From assembly GCA_030141605.1 (NCBI GenBank), contig JAQGDQ010000484.1, positions 28,501-92,500 on the forward strand: DNA of 64,000 bases. The letters are read 5' to 3'. The notes below the pieces were generated by a model that was given only the letters and a program-made list of their open reading frames with translations, searched no databases and was not told where the DNA came from. Shown piece by piece: positions 1 to 11,001 of this stretch (positions are counted from its first letter, which is position 1; the number at the start of each line of letters is the position of its first letter). This DNA is from Tubiluchus corallicola. Lineage: Eukaryota > Priapulida > Priapulimorpha > Priapulimorphida > Tubiluchidae. The translations under genes were made by a program, and so were the position numbers.

Positions 1-1
1 G

Positions 2-1792
2 CCCAAGCCAGTGAGACCATCGCCGTACGGAATCAATCCTTTCCTTACGAATGCTAATCAAACGAGAAGTCAACCGCTTAAGAAGACGGTCGTAAGCAGA
101 TATGCGGAAAACGTGCTCTATAGTATCTTCTCGTCTTTGGTTGCGTCGCACGATTGGGACATTGAGATGCTTAAAAGTGACAGAAAATTTATGGCGATGG
201 TGCAGTTTGCAGACAGAGTTGTTGACGACGCTTGGTGCGAAGCGTTCGGGCTGCAGAAAGTTTCCGAGAATCATCCGCTCATCGTTTCCTGTGTTAATCA
301 AATGTTCGATTCCTGGAAATCGGAGGTGTCCGGTCGCTCTTCTCCGAAAGGCGACTCGTTTGCCGAGAGGCTCTTGTGTTGCTTTTCTGCACCGGACGCT
401 TCGTCCCCGTTTCAGCAGCCGCCGATCACAGTTTGTGACACAAAGTGCATTAGCACGTCTGCGAGTGGCGAAAGCCGAGAGAAAGACATAGACAGTAACC
501 GAGGTGTTGCCGATTCGTTGCCGGATCGCACTCTGATGCAGTACATCAACGATGTTTCACACGGCATTGTTTACAAGTCGATAAATGACCTCAGTAAGTC
601 CACTGCTGACAGTTCGTCATGCAGCGAAGCCAGTAGTACGTGTGACAGTCAAGTTAGTAATGTTGTCAGCTTGATTATAGGACAGACTTTCAAAGAGCTC
701 GGTGGGGAACCCTTGTACGAATCGGGTTACTGCAGCGACACGCCGGACCCTCCCCCACCCACACCTGCTTCGCCAGTTGTGCTAGTAAGATCTGCCGAAG
801 ATGGGCAGCGCTCATCTAAAAGTGCGGATGATTCCAGAAGCAAGGTTTCCAGAAAAACGGCCACTGATGAATTTAGTTCCCAAGTTCTGCGGAAAAATGT
901 TTTGGAACAAATTGTAAATAAACTTTTTGAAGATACGTTTTCGCTAGCGCTTGACGAATTATCTTGTCGCGGGTCGCAGGTGGAAACAGGTGTGGAAATT
1001 TGCTGTGAAGACACTATTCAGGGCACGTGTTCTAGTCTTCCCACTGACGCTGAGACAAGTAAATATGTTCCACCAGGTGTCAGTAGTAGTGATGACTGCA
1101 CAACTGCTTTAGCTGAGGAAGTCTGTGTGTCATCTTCCGCTCACAGTGTGGTGCAGAGTGCTAGTTCCTTGCTTTTTACTAACGGTGATCATTCATCTGG
1201 TCTTTCAGCGGACAGTGGCGACAAATCAACCACGCCTGTAGAGACTTCTAAACCTTTTGCTTCATCCGACGCATTAGTTATAAGTAAGAACAGCTGCTCA
1301 ATGGTAGAGTCTACTACTGACGACACTCCAGCAGATTCTGCAGAAGCCGACAAAGATGCTGTGATTGACAATCAGACGTCGACTGCTGCCGTTGTTGATG
1401 CTGATAGTTGCGATAATCACTTCAACACCGACTCGCTTGCAGAACACATCATTAGAAATGTTTTGCACAGCATTTCGTGCAGTTTTCCGATCGCGAACAG
1501 CGTTACCGAGACCGTCATCCGGGAGGCGCTGCAGACGGCGAAGCGCTTCAAGAAACCCGAACAAATTCCGAAGCACGTTGCGGCGAGAATTTCCGAAGAC
1601 ATAGTGAACAGTCTGTTCCAGCATTTTCCCAAAGACGTCGTCAACGGCCAAAAGACGGAGCTGCTGAACAACGTCATAGAGACCGCGGTTAATGACGGAA
1701 TTCAAGCGGTTACGGCCTATCACTTGAAGCGGTCAGAGTTTCAACAGGCGGCTAACGCACTGGAGGAATTAGCAGTCAGTCAAACTTTGACG
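2..1792 (+). CDS. Exon of the AKAP/PARG-like gene: Ser-rich region with amphipathic helices
   Basis: This exon has 597 in-frame codons with no stop. It ends in ACG|GTAATT at 1792/1793, just before a TTA microsatellite. Base 11 is GTG inside an already open frame, so it is not the start. Helix-rich patches lie near bases 101-145, 200-250, 890-960, 1430-1480, 1590-1630 and 1660-1720, separated by acidic, Ser-rich, probably disordered stretches. Confidence 0.8.
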
Positions 1793-4700
1793 GTAATTTC
1801 AAGTCACATATATTATTTATTATTATTATTATTATTATTGTTATTATTATTGTTTATTATTATTATTAATTATTATTATTAATTATTATTATTATTATTG
1901 TTATTTATTATTTATTATTATTATTATTATTATTTTTACTTTTATTAATATTATTATTAATTATTATTATTATTATTATTTATTATTTATTTATTATCTA
2001 TTTAAGACACAGAAAACTGTATTAATTTTGTATATAATTGACTATTTCCGCGGACCATTTCTTCTTATTTGGCAAGGCCAGTATAATCATAGCATGTGAT
2101 GTGCTACAGGGCCGGTGTTAGAAACTGTGGGAACAGTTGACTGAACTTTCTCTTAAACTTGTGTCATTAATTTCTCATCACCTATCTTGCTTGTCTTACT
2201 GAGATTATCTCTTTTTGCAGTGTGACGTCAAACCGGTGGTAACGGGTTGCTGGGGCTGCTCTTCCGCTGACGTCCAGTTGAGGTTCATCCTTACATGGCT
2301 TGCCGTATCGTACAGCGGAGCACCAAAGTTAGTATACTACACTTTTGGGGACCACCGATTAAAAGAGGTTTGCAAATTCGTTAATACTAATTACTTACTT
2401 TCATGATGGCATAAAATCACAATAGTTGTGCAAAATTTGGAAGCGAAATAGATCGAAAGAACAGCAGTATGAACAAGTTGTAATTTGGCTTTTTTCAACT
2501 TCGAAATCTTTGCTCTTTTTCCCTCCCTTTTTTCACTTCCTGTTTTTGGAACTACTCGCCCTTCGCTCTGTTCTCCTTGTCTTTGGTTTAACTTTGTCGC
2601 TATGTTTAAACATGGCTTCTCGCATGCACTACCCCTGACCCGATGCGCATTGAACTCGTTAATTTATTAATTAATCGATTCTTAATTACTTTAGTTACAG
2701 TGGCGGCTCGTCATTAAAATTAGGAGGGGTGCATCTTCAGAAAATTTTTAGCCATTGTTTTAATACTGTGTAAAATGAAACAAACGTGTAATTTTAATGT
2801 TGTGATTTGTAATTGTAATTTTAAACTAACAAACATATGAAAGTTTATACATAAACTTCATAAAATCCCAAACAGAAAATATTTTTTGCTTACTAAATTG
2901 TCGTAGTTCAAGCTTCATCCATTGGCGATAAGCACGTGATGACTGACAACAAACTGTGTGAGTGACAGTACTTTTTCTTCCTGAGCTCAGACATGTGCGC
3001 ATGGCCGCCATTCACGGTAAGCACGTGACAACTGACAACAAACTGTGTGAGCGACAGTACTTTCTCTTCCTGAGCTCAGACAGTGTGCATGTCCACCATT
3101 CACGGTAAGCACGTGACAACAAACTGTGTGAGCGACAGTACTTTCTCTTCCTGAGCTCAGACATTGTGCATGTCCGCCATTCACGGTATGCACGTGACCA
3201 CTGACAACAAACTGTGTGAGCGACAGTACTTTCTCTTCCTGAGCTCAGACAGTGTGCATGTCAACCATTCACGGTAAGCACGTGACAACAAACTGTGTGA
3301 GCGACAGTACTTTCTCTTCCTGAACTCACACATGTGTGCATGTCCGCATGCGCATAACAGCTAAATACTGCATTGCTGGAGCGTACTGTGCTGGGCTGTG
3401 AAGCAAACAGTACTACCCTCACGTGCTCAGGTTCCGTACAAGTAAAAAGAAAGAACTAAAGAAAAATGACTTATTATATTGAATTTTATCGATACTATCG
3501 AGTGAAAATAGGGGGCGCTGCAGTTCCACAGTATCTATACACGAGCCGCCACTGGTCAGTTAATTGTTTTATGTAACAGTCAGGTGCCGTATCCGTACAT
3601 GTGACATCCACAGACTGGGAACTGAAAATGCTGTAAAATTTAGAGTGAATATGGTTCTCAGAACTATTGTGTTTTTGAAATTTTGCTTAACCAACGATTT
3701 GAAAACCATTATTACCTTCGTCTCTGATTTTTACATCTGTTCAAAATTATGTTGTCTTTCTCGTTCTTTCCCTTTTCATTTTTGTCTTGTCCTTATTGTC
3801 TTTTTAGTCTCATTATCTTTTTTCTTGTTAGTTTTCATTTCTCGTTTCATTTTTGCTTCTTCCTTTTCGTCTTTTTGTTCTTGTTATCTTTCTTTTTTAT
3901 ATTATCATTTTTTCCTCACTTTTTTGTAATTCTTTCCAGTTTTTACAGCTGACTTGTAGATTTTGTCACTTAAGTGTAGTTAGTTCTCAAATTGTCTTCA
4001 AATCTGTGAGATGAATCCATAATGTAGTTTAAAAGTAAGAATTGACTGTTTGAAAAATTTGCAACTTTATTTTGCATACAGCTTGCATCATTCAGGATGA
4101 GTTTAAAGGAAAATCAGACGATTGTGCAGACATTAGTTCACAATAAAGTGTGCTGTAAAATGTTAAAAATTACAACAGCTTTTTTTAAATCAAAGCTTAG
4201 ATTAAATAATAATTACTTTGGATTGTTAAATTTTGCTAACCTTTCAAAGCTGCGTGCGGCCCAGTGAATCTACTAAGACTGGCAATGGCGCCTTTTTGCC
4301 ACATTTGCTTGGCCGACAAATAGGTGCAGTACCGTGATAAGCGTGATCATGAACTATAGTGTTCATCTGTGACATCAGTGTGACGTAGAGCTCATTTTCC
4401 TGACATCACATCAGCATCTTACAGCAATCTTCCCTTACACAAACATGCTTGATGTGCAGGGAAGATACTTAACATTGCACAAACTGTGGGTAGTTTGTGA
4501 TGTAAGTGATAGCTGTGTTCGGTTGCCGTTAATTAACTTACCACACCAATTATTCAAATATTAGAAACAATTGCTAACTTTTATAGCCAAAAATGCATAA
4601 GTGAGATTGAGTCTAATCAATCGTCTGGTTTACCTTTAATTCATAGGAAATTTTACGACAAGTAATTTTAAAATGTACAATTGTACATACTAGTTGACTA

Positions 4701-4889
4701 GACAGAGCTGTTCTGTTTTAGCTAGACACGGTGGCAAACAGCATCAAGGCTTGGCAATGGCGCGTATGTGATTTGATGCAGGCCCTGATGGATTATCGAG
4801 AACGTGTCGACATTCAGGACGTTGCGCCTTCTAGTCAGTCGCTTCTGGAGTTTCTCAGCTGCAGAGCAAAAGTTTCCCAGTGTAACTGA
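2..4889 (+). CDS. C-terminal part of an AKAP11/SPHKAP-like anchoring protein with a PARG-like tail (5' partial, 3 exons)
   Basis: The frame is open from base 2 and enters from outside the window. Exons are 2-1792, 2221-2367 and 4722-4889, all joined in phase 0 and ending at TGA 4887-4889, giving 701 visible residues. The first exon is Ser/Thr/Asp-rich with scattered amphipathic helices. Two of these, AENVLYSIFSSL (bases 104-139) and AEHIIRNVLHSI (1439-1474), fit the general RII-binding helix pattern of A-kinase anchoring proteins exactly, and several others nearly fit. The two short exons give TGCWGC...LVYYTFGD and then a helical segment, which resembles the end of the poly(ADP-ribose) glycohydrolase catalytic fold (TGNWGCGAF...YFTFGD). 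That motif is degenerate here, and the catalytic half would lie upstream. Likely role by inference: a PKA scaffold. The alternative is a PARG with a very long insert. The protein family is uncertain; the exon structure is better supported. Confidence 0.6.
1823..1996 (+). repeat. (TTA)n microsatellite in intron
   Basis: This is a run of TTA/ATT triplets with minor interruptions, starting 31 bases after the donor of the first exon. It carries the first exon's reading frame on for a short poly-Leu/Ile stretch that is not real coding sequence. Confidence 0.95.
2221..2367 (+). CDS. Exon of the AKAP/PARG-like gene: GCWGC/TFGD segment
   Basis: A strong acceptor (ttatctctttttgcag) precedes base 2221. 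The 49 codons begin CDVKPVVTGCWGC and include LVYYTFGDHRLKE. The exon ends GAG|GTTTGC, a weak donor, but it keeps phase 0 with the next exon. Base composition is clearly richer in GC than the flanks. In canonical PARG the corresponding motif is TGNWGCGAF; here Asn is Cys and GAF is lost, so ADP-ribose hydrolysis is doubtful. Confidence 0.7.
2698..3554 (+). mobile_element. Non-autonomous hAT-type element (TIR CAGTGGCGGCTCGT)
   Basis: The left end CAGTGGCGGCTCGT and the right end ACGAGCCGCCACTG form terminal inverted repeats. The flanking 8 bases (tttagtta and gtcagtta) agree at 6 of 8 positions, as expected of an old 8-bp hAT target duplication. The interior (about 2915-3335) holds about five imperfect tandem copies of a unit with ACGGTAAGCACGTGACAAC and CAGTACTTTCTCTTCCTGA. 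Related copies lie at 6500, 19057 and 43366. It has no transposase. Confidence 0.8.
3555..4102. other. Intron sequence without recognised features
   Basis: T-rich intron of the first gene. A pyrimidine-rich tract (about 3730-3930) gives a spurious Phe/Ser/Leu open frame. I see no exon or repeat here. Confidence 0.5.
4103..4639 (+). mobile_element. MITE with TTAA target site (TIR AAAGGAAAAyCrGACGATTG)
   Basis: Both ends abut TTAA (4103-4106 and 4636-4639). The left end reads AAAGGAAAATCAGACGATTG and the right end is its near reverse complement. TTAA duplication points to a piggyBac- or Kolobok-type transposase supplied elsewhere. Other copies are at 28276, 35947 and 42497. It sits in the last intron of the first gene. 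Confidence 0.8.
4722..4889 (+). CDS. Last exon of the AKAP/PARG-like gene
   Basis: The acceptor is ctgttctgttttag at 4721. The 55 codons plus TGA begin LDTVANSIKAWQWRVCDLMQ and end CRAKVSQCN. The segment is predicted helical (WRVCDLMQALMDY), as is the C-terminal helix pair that follows the TFGD strand in PARG. Phase 0 matches the preceding exon. No AATAAA lies in the next few hundred bases. Confidence 0.75.
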   Translation, partial: LDTVANSIKAWQWRVCDLMQALMDYRERVDIQDVAPSSQSLLEFLSCRAKVSQCN

Positions 4890-4997
4890 TGTGTCGTGTT
4901 TTTAATAACAATACAATGTCGTTTGTAAGTTTGAACGCATAACTTTCTCAAAATAGTAGCATTTATAATTTATTGAGGCTTGAAAAAATTCTATTAA

Positions 4998-5365
4998 CGA
5001 GCCTTTTCACAACGATTGATGATGATCATGAAAAGGACAAAAGTTAAATGTGCCAGACAACAGATGTGTGTACATTTGACTACACCTCGCACCCCAATGC
5101 TGTTGTAATAGTAACAGTTTTAATAGCTAGTTAGAACCTTATTTAGTTCATTTTTTCTTGTTCCCAAGTAAGATCCTGCTAGTAAATCACTCTAAGCATG
5201 CACTAATGCATAACTAAGTAAAATCCAACTGAAGTTGCTGAACTGATGCGGCACACGGCTTTGCCTCACCTCATGTCACGTGACGGTTGTAGTTAAGATG
5301 CTTGCTGTGCTTCACTTAACCTTTGACATGCAGCAACTGCGTGTGCACACAACAAAATTGTGAAA
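4998..5365 (+). mobile_element. MITE of the GCCTTTTCAC family
   Basis: It begins GCCTTTTCACA followed by GATTGATGATGATCATGAAAAGG, and ends near TTGTGAAAAA. The interior carries GTAATAGTAACAGTTT and TTCTTGTTCCCAAG. Full relatives occur at 16726-17100 (inverted), 24363-24745 and 41889-42262, with a fragment at 41183. Length is about 370 bp. No coding capacity. Confidence 0.7.
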
Positions 5366-5668
5366 AATCTTGTTGTCCTTAAATAATGTGTTGAAATGTA
5401 TTTTTTTCCAATTGGAGACAGGGATGTCTTTTGAAACAAAATTAATGTCTCTGTAGGATTTGCTTTAGTCATTGTTTGCTGTTTCCTCATTAGATGGCAG
5501 CACCTGCATAATTCTGGTATTTTAAAAAAGTGTCAACTGTTGTCTACCTTTGTGTAGTGGTTATTCTCCAGTTACTGTTACCAAATGTTAACTAAACCTA
5601 AGATAAAAAAAGTTCAAAACTATGGCATTTTCAATTACTTAGGAACATGCTTTTTGCCTTTTGAATTA

Positions 5669-6097
5669 CAATCAACCTCGGGTATAAGGGACATTCGCTT
5701 ATAAGGGACCACCTACACTGGTCCGGATTTTTTGTAACGTTTTTCCTTAAAAAAATCTTTGTATATAAGGTACTCGGATATAAGGGACTTTCGGTTATAA
5801 GGGACGATATCTTCAAATCCCACATAATACAAAACCCAGGTAAATTACCTCGCACATAAGGGACCCTATGATCAAAGTGAAATTGATCGATTTTTAACTT
5901 CAATTTTTCTCAAACTCGGGTTTTGAACAGCTCGGTTTCCGCGGTCACATACATCTCGCACCACTGAAGGAGCTTCCTACATACCGTTTGCACTGAATGT
6001 GTAGCAATAATCCATAAAAATATGTGTAATAGTACAGAAAAGTACAGATCTAGATACACCTCAGTCCTGAGGTGTCCCTCATATCCTAGGTTGACTG
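5669..6097 (+). mobile_element. Pogo/Tigger-like MITE (TIR CArTCAACCTCGG, TA target)
   Basis: The left end CAATCAACCTCGGGTATAAG and right end CCTAGGTTGACTG are inverted repeats flanked by TA on both sides. The interior repeats the motif TATAAGGGAC several times. A second copy is at 31186-31648. TA duplication and CAGT-type ends are typical of Tc1/mariner/pogo elements. Confidence 0.8.
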
Positions 6098-6499
6098 TAG
6101 ATTAACGTGTTTATACATGTACTGATTGTTGTAAATACGTAAAAAATGTAAAAAGAAACTAATATTGTATTATTATTGTTTGTATACCTAGTTGTACAGC
6201 TAGTTGTTCATAGATCATCGAATAAAAGCGAGAAATGTATGTATGTTAAATTGTAATTAATGAAATGTGTAAATTATATATCTATTCATGTACCGTGTTT
6301 GGAAGATTTGACGTATTATTGTGCTTTTGTGCTAAGAAGACAAAATGTATTTTATGTTGCTGTGTGTGAGTGCAAAAGAAGTTCGTGTATTTTTCTGCCA
6401 TTGTAAAAGTGCTTACAAGTTCAGCTTTGTTGCTGTTTATATAATTTTACAAATTCTCGTGTCATAATGAATATTATTCATGTCGATGTGTTGGGCTTC

Positions 6500-7140
6500 C
6501 AGTGGCGGCTCGTGTATAGGCACTGTGGAACTGTAGCAGAAACGAATTTTAAGTGAATTTGACTGGATTTTAATGTTGTACACATGCTAACTGAACTTTA
6601 GTGCTGTAATTTCTTTGAAATTTAATGCTGTACACATGCTATCTGAACTTTAGTGTTGTACTCATGGGTAATTTCCCTGAAATTTAAATGCTGTACACGT
6701 GCAGATGTGCCTGGATTTTAATGCTGTACACATGCTAATTTGTCTGAATTTTAATGCTGTACACATGCTAATTTGTCTGAAATTTAATGTTGTACACATG
6801 CTAATTTGACAGGATTTTAATGCTGTACACATGCTAATTTGTCTGAATTTTAATGCTGTACACATGCTAATTTGCCTGAAATTTAATGCTGTACACATGC
6901 TAATTTGTCTGAATTTTAAAGCTGTACACATGCTAATTTGTCTGAATTTTAATGCTGTACACATGCTAATTTGCCTGAAATTTAATGCTGTACGCATGCT
7001 AATTTGTCTGAATTTTAAAGCTGTACACATGCTAATTTGTCTGAATTTTAAAGCTGTGCACATACTAATTTGTCTGAATTTCCAGACAAATTATACTTAG
7101 GCTAAATTGACCAAATTTGAATGCTGTACACATGCTGTTG
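6500..7140 (+). repeat. hAT-family end followed by a 33-bp tandem array
   Basis: At 6500 the hAT end CAGTGGCGGCTCGT recurs, with GTATAGGCACTGTGGAACTG. From about 6540 to 7135 there are roughly 17 copies of a 33-bp unit built on GCTGTACACATGCTAATTTG followed by TCTGAATTTTAAT. Because 33 is a multiple of three, both strands show open 11-residue periodic frames that are not genes. No matching right-hand TIR was found. Confidence 0.8.
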
Positions 7141-7194
7141 ACAGAATGAATCCACAATTATTAAACATTTTAAATCTAACTTGACCAAAATCTG

Positions 7195-7275
7195 GAAATG
7201 CAAACGTTGAGACTGGGCCTGGATTCGAACCTGGATTTTAAGACCAATGACTGATCACTCTAAATCACACGGATC
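7195..7275 (-). other. Possible degraded tRNA-like or tRNA-SINE head
   Basis: The minus strand contains GGTTCGAATCC, a consensus B box/T-arm core, about 30 bases after GATTTAGAGTGATCAGT, which could be a decayed A box. I could not fold a full cloverleaf, so this is more likely a relic than a working tRNA. Confidence 0.25.
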
Positions 7276-7520
7276 TTTGTGACGATTTCAAAAATTTTGG
7301 TTCATTACATTATTATAATGAGTTTTTAACTCATTATTGACAAAATTAATCTTTATAATTTATGCAGATTGTACAGTTCAGTAATCACACGATTTTTTGT
7401 TGTTAAACTTTTCACAATGTTGCTGTGATGATATTTACTATTTACATGTTAAACTCATCAAGCAGCTTGTGCAACTAGTCAGCAATTACCGTAACTGAGA
7501 TTAGACTAAGAGCAAGGCCT

Positions 7521-7919
7521 ATTTCAGCCTAAGCGAGGCCCGGGGAAGTGGGCGGGGGGCGAAGTGCCGGGTGCCAACCAGAAAATTTTTGAACTGCTAG
7601 AACACCGGAGAAGCATTTTCGAAGAGAAAATATGGAGTTATACAGTTGTTAAAGGAAAGAACAATTGAAGGAAAAACTGCTTTTTTCTCAAGACCAGTCC
7701 TTAATACTTGTCAAATAGTCAAATCAAAAACAACATGTTTGCAATATGTAATACCGTACTCTCACTTCCGTACAAGCCGGTGTTAGAAATTCCGAAATTG
7801 AAAACAGCTGAACATCGGCACCGAGGCAAGAGAGAGGGAGAGAAGAGGCAGTATGTTACCTCGGCGCGAGGCCCCGGGGTAGTATCCCCACTTCCCCTCC
7901 CCCCTTGAAATAGCGCCTG
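7521..7919. mobile_element. Probable MITE with GC-rich arms
   Basis: The left arm (AAGGCCTATTTCAGCC... GAGGCCCGGGGAAGTGGG) and right arm (GAGGCCCCGGGGTAG... CCCTTGAAATAGCGCC) are imperfect inverted repeats about 400 bp apart, unusually rich in G+C for this region. Target duplication is not clear. Confidence 0.5.
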
Positions 7920-8800
7920 ACTAAGAGTATCAGTATTAACCGCTTTGAACGATTTTGAATTATTTTGTGTTGTAGTTGACCGTGGGTCATGTGTTTAACT
8001 AATTGTTGTTGGTGCATGTGTATTCTCAGTATTTGTACAATTTTTGTGTCCACTTTTGGATATTTTAAAGAATGTACTTGTTGTACTTTGTGTTTTTTAA
8101 TATAATTATACAGATGAATGAATGACAATTTAATGTTTTTTGTTTTTGGGGTGATTGAGACATTTTGTCTTTAAGCGCCAAATGGATGTGAGAGTTTTTT
8201 AATCGCTGGACATTCTACATTTTTAATGCAGTCTATTGAATCATTATTTATTGTATATTTCAAGAGATAGATAATACCATATGAAACAGAATTTGTTACT
8301 AAAGATGAATAAATTTTAAAAAAATTACAGTACAAAATAAAATGATTGTGTGAGATTTAGTAATTAACCATCTATACCATTACCATCTTAGTAATTTAGT
8401 GATTAGCCATCTCACCATTCTTAGCCATCTATGCTTCAAGAAACGGCAACATTTTGTCGTCATTATGCTGTAAGTACTTTAGAAGATTATCCTGAAAGGC
8501 TTCAACATTTCATGGAAAAACCAATTTCCTGTAATAAAGCTGCCAGAAATAGCCGCATTTCCTCCCGAGCAAGTTAAAAGCCCTGTCAGTACGACAGATG
8601 AAACCCTAGCAGTCACCAATCCATTTACTGATTAGGCTCAACATTGCTGCAATTGATTACAAATGTGTTGAATTCTTGCTGTTGAAGTCTCACATGTTAT
8701 AGTATATTTTGGAATAGACAGCAGATGTTCACTGAAATGCAAATGTGTGGAAGGTTGCTGCAACGCTGGTTCCATCACATTTCTGCAAGTTCCCGCTGCT
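7920..8800. other. Intergenic sequence, nothing recognised
   Basis: AT-rich sequence with stop codons in all frames. I see no exon, TIR or tandem array. Confidence 0.5.
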
Positions 8801-8804
8801 TTGC

Positions 8805-9160
8805 CTGTTGACCTTTGACCTTTCTACTAGTTACTGTTCTGTGGCCTATTGACATCATCTGTTTGCTAGTTGCTGCTGCTGTGTGAACTATTGACCTTTG
8901 ATCTTATTGCTAGTTGCTGCTGTTGTGTGAACTATTGACCTTTGATCTTATTGCTAGTTGCTGCTGCTACATGACCTATTGACCTCTTTATTTTCCCTGT
9001 TGACCAGTGACCTTTCTACTAGTTGCTGCTGCATTGTATGTTGACGTTTAACCCTTGTGCTAGTTGCTGCTGAATAGGCCTGCAGTGTGGCTTGTTGATT
9101 CTGACTTCTGCTAGTTGCTGTTATATGGCCTGTTGACCTTTGACCTTTCTGCTGGATGCA
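8805..9160. repeat. Imperfect tandem repeat (GTTGCTGCTGC / TTGACCTTTGA)
   Basis: About seven degenerate units of 45-60 bp alternate TAGTTGCTGCTG and CTATTGACCTTTGATC. The two central units, around 8870-8960, are nearly identical. No coding potential. Confidence 0.75.
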
Positions 9161-9199
9161 GCTATATCCTAACATTCGACAGTCAAACCCGCAATAAAG

Positions 9200-10825
9200 T
9201 AATTCTATCATTATCAGGATTCATCTGTTTAGTATTGTTAATGATTTTTCTGATGCGTAAATAATGCAAATTTACAAAGTGCCAAATTTGGCAAAATTTC
9301 TACTACTCGACTCAAAGCAATGGCATGTGTGTCCATCTCTCTAAGAATGATTACACGTGTATAATTTTAAAATAAGTTATTTTCCAATAAGCAAAAGACT
9401 AGTTCAATAAACAATGGCTGGGAGGTTAAGGACCAGCAGGCGTGTGGCCCTGGCACTTTAGTGAGAACTTAATTTTGTTCACACGCTTTTTTATGTTCTT
9501 TATGCGTTTTTCACTTTTTCTTTATTATAATTTTGGCCCTAAATAAATAATATAAATATATAATATCACACTGACGACTGACTTTCTTTGAAGAAGTCGG
9601 TTTACTGGAGTCCAACAATGTAAGGACATCTTCAGTGCAACTGATCACAAGTCTAATTACTGCTTCAAACGGCGCGTTGCAATGGGTAAATAGACTTCCG
9701 TTTGTGTCAAAAGATAGGTCACGGATCTAATTGCATAGCACACGAAGCCAACATAAAGCCGATGGTTGATTTCTGTGTTACTGCTGTCGAGTAGATTATA
9801 TGTATTCAAGCATTTTCTCAATCATTCGCTTATTTGGCAGACTTAATCGGATCTGATCAACGGCAGCAAACAGTCAAAATAATTTGCTTTCACTGCCGCC
9901 TGCTCTGGACGTCTCCATCCGTGTCAGGACCGGCGTGGTACTTCGTAAACGCTCAATACCGAAATCTATAACACCAACAAGCACGTGACGAGCAGCGCCA
10001 TCCCGCGGGAGCGTGAAGAAACAGCAGCTGATTTCGAATCCACGCTAGGACGCTTCCGACAATGCGTGAGTCCAGTCTGATAGAAGATAACCGTAGTTGA
10101 TGAAGAAGCTGTCTTCCAGTTTGTTTGTGGTAATGAAGCCAACGCTCTTAGCTTAAGCCGTAATGGACTGCGTGCGTACGTCGAAAGTGAAGCCACTTAA
10201 TTTCTGTGTCACAGTTATGTGAGATGCCAAGAGGGCGTTGCGTGAACAATGCGAACAACAGATGTTTGAAACCCACCTGGCTAGAAACTCTGACAAAGTG
10301 TTCAGTTCACTTACTTTCGTATCTACTACAATTTTATAACTACAGTTTTTGAACTACATACTGTTTTCTACCTGTGGACAGTGACTAGGCTTCTCGGGTC
10401 CCTGTTGTGGATCCGCTGCTCTTGTGCTTCAGTGTGTGTGTACAGACATTGCAGACTCAAACAACTGCTGTGTTGAACAAGGCTCTTATCTGTTTCCCTT
10501 CTTTTTTTGTATACTTGCTCTTGCGAACTTTAATGTCAGAGATCTTTAGCAAATAACTGAGTGTGAGTGCGCATTTTTAGCACAGACAGCCACAGCTAAA
10601 TACTGAACACCCTGTTCTGGGCCTGCCCTATTTTCTCTTCGAATACGTGACAATCAGACGCGTTTAACTCTTTTTTCCAAAACCTGCTAGAATCACTGCT
10701 GGATGCGCCCCTCTGCTTGTTTTACTGGAGACTTATGAAACTCTGTGGTTTTCCTACGTAAGAGCGTTAACTGGATTCGATCTGCCTGCTTGTGTGCTTT
10801 GCTTTCTTTGAAGTGACACTCTTTT
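9200..10825. other. Intergenic sequence upstream of the first Cache exon
   Basis: I see no convincing exon or repeat here. It may contain the promoter or 5' leader of the exon at 11002, but no distinctive core element stands out. Confidence 0.4.
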
Positions 10826-10827
10826 CT

Positions 10828-10984
10828 AGTGACGCCCTGCTCTAGTTCTCCTCTTATAGGGTTTTTTGCCTCGTCAAGCGCAGTGATGACATAATTGAAC
10901 TAAGCGCTAGTGACACCCTGCTCTGGATTTGCCTCCTATTGGTTTTTTTTGCCTCGTCAAGCACAGTGATGACATAATAAAAGT
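10828..10984 (+). repeat. Direct duplication (~75 bp, two copies)
   Basis: Two adjacent copies contain CTAGTGACRCCCTGCTCT, then GCCTCGTCAAGC and CAGTGATGACATAAT. The second copy ends 18 bases before the ATG at 11002, so the duplication lies in the putative leader or promoter of that exon. Confidence 0.75.
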
Positions 10985-11001
10985 AATGCTACCTGCCTAT
11001 C

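Noticed and set aside
1298-1723. Minus-strand 141-codon frame
   Set aside because: Shadow of the plus-strand coding exon with no splice support or motif.
3564-3952. Phe/Leu/Ser-rich frames
   Set aside because: They follow from a pyrimidine-rich intron tract, not from a membrane protein gene.
6662-7100. Opposed frames with 11-residue periodic repeats
   Set aside because: The 33-bp repeat unit is a multiple of three and keeps frames open on both strands; there is no start context or domain.
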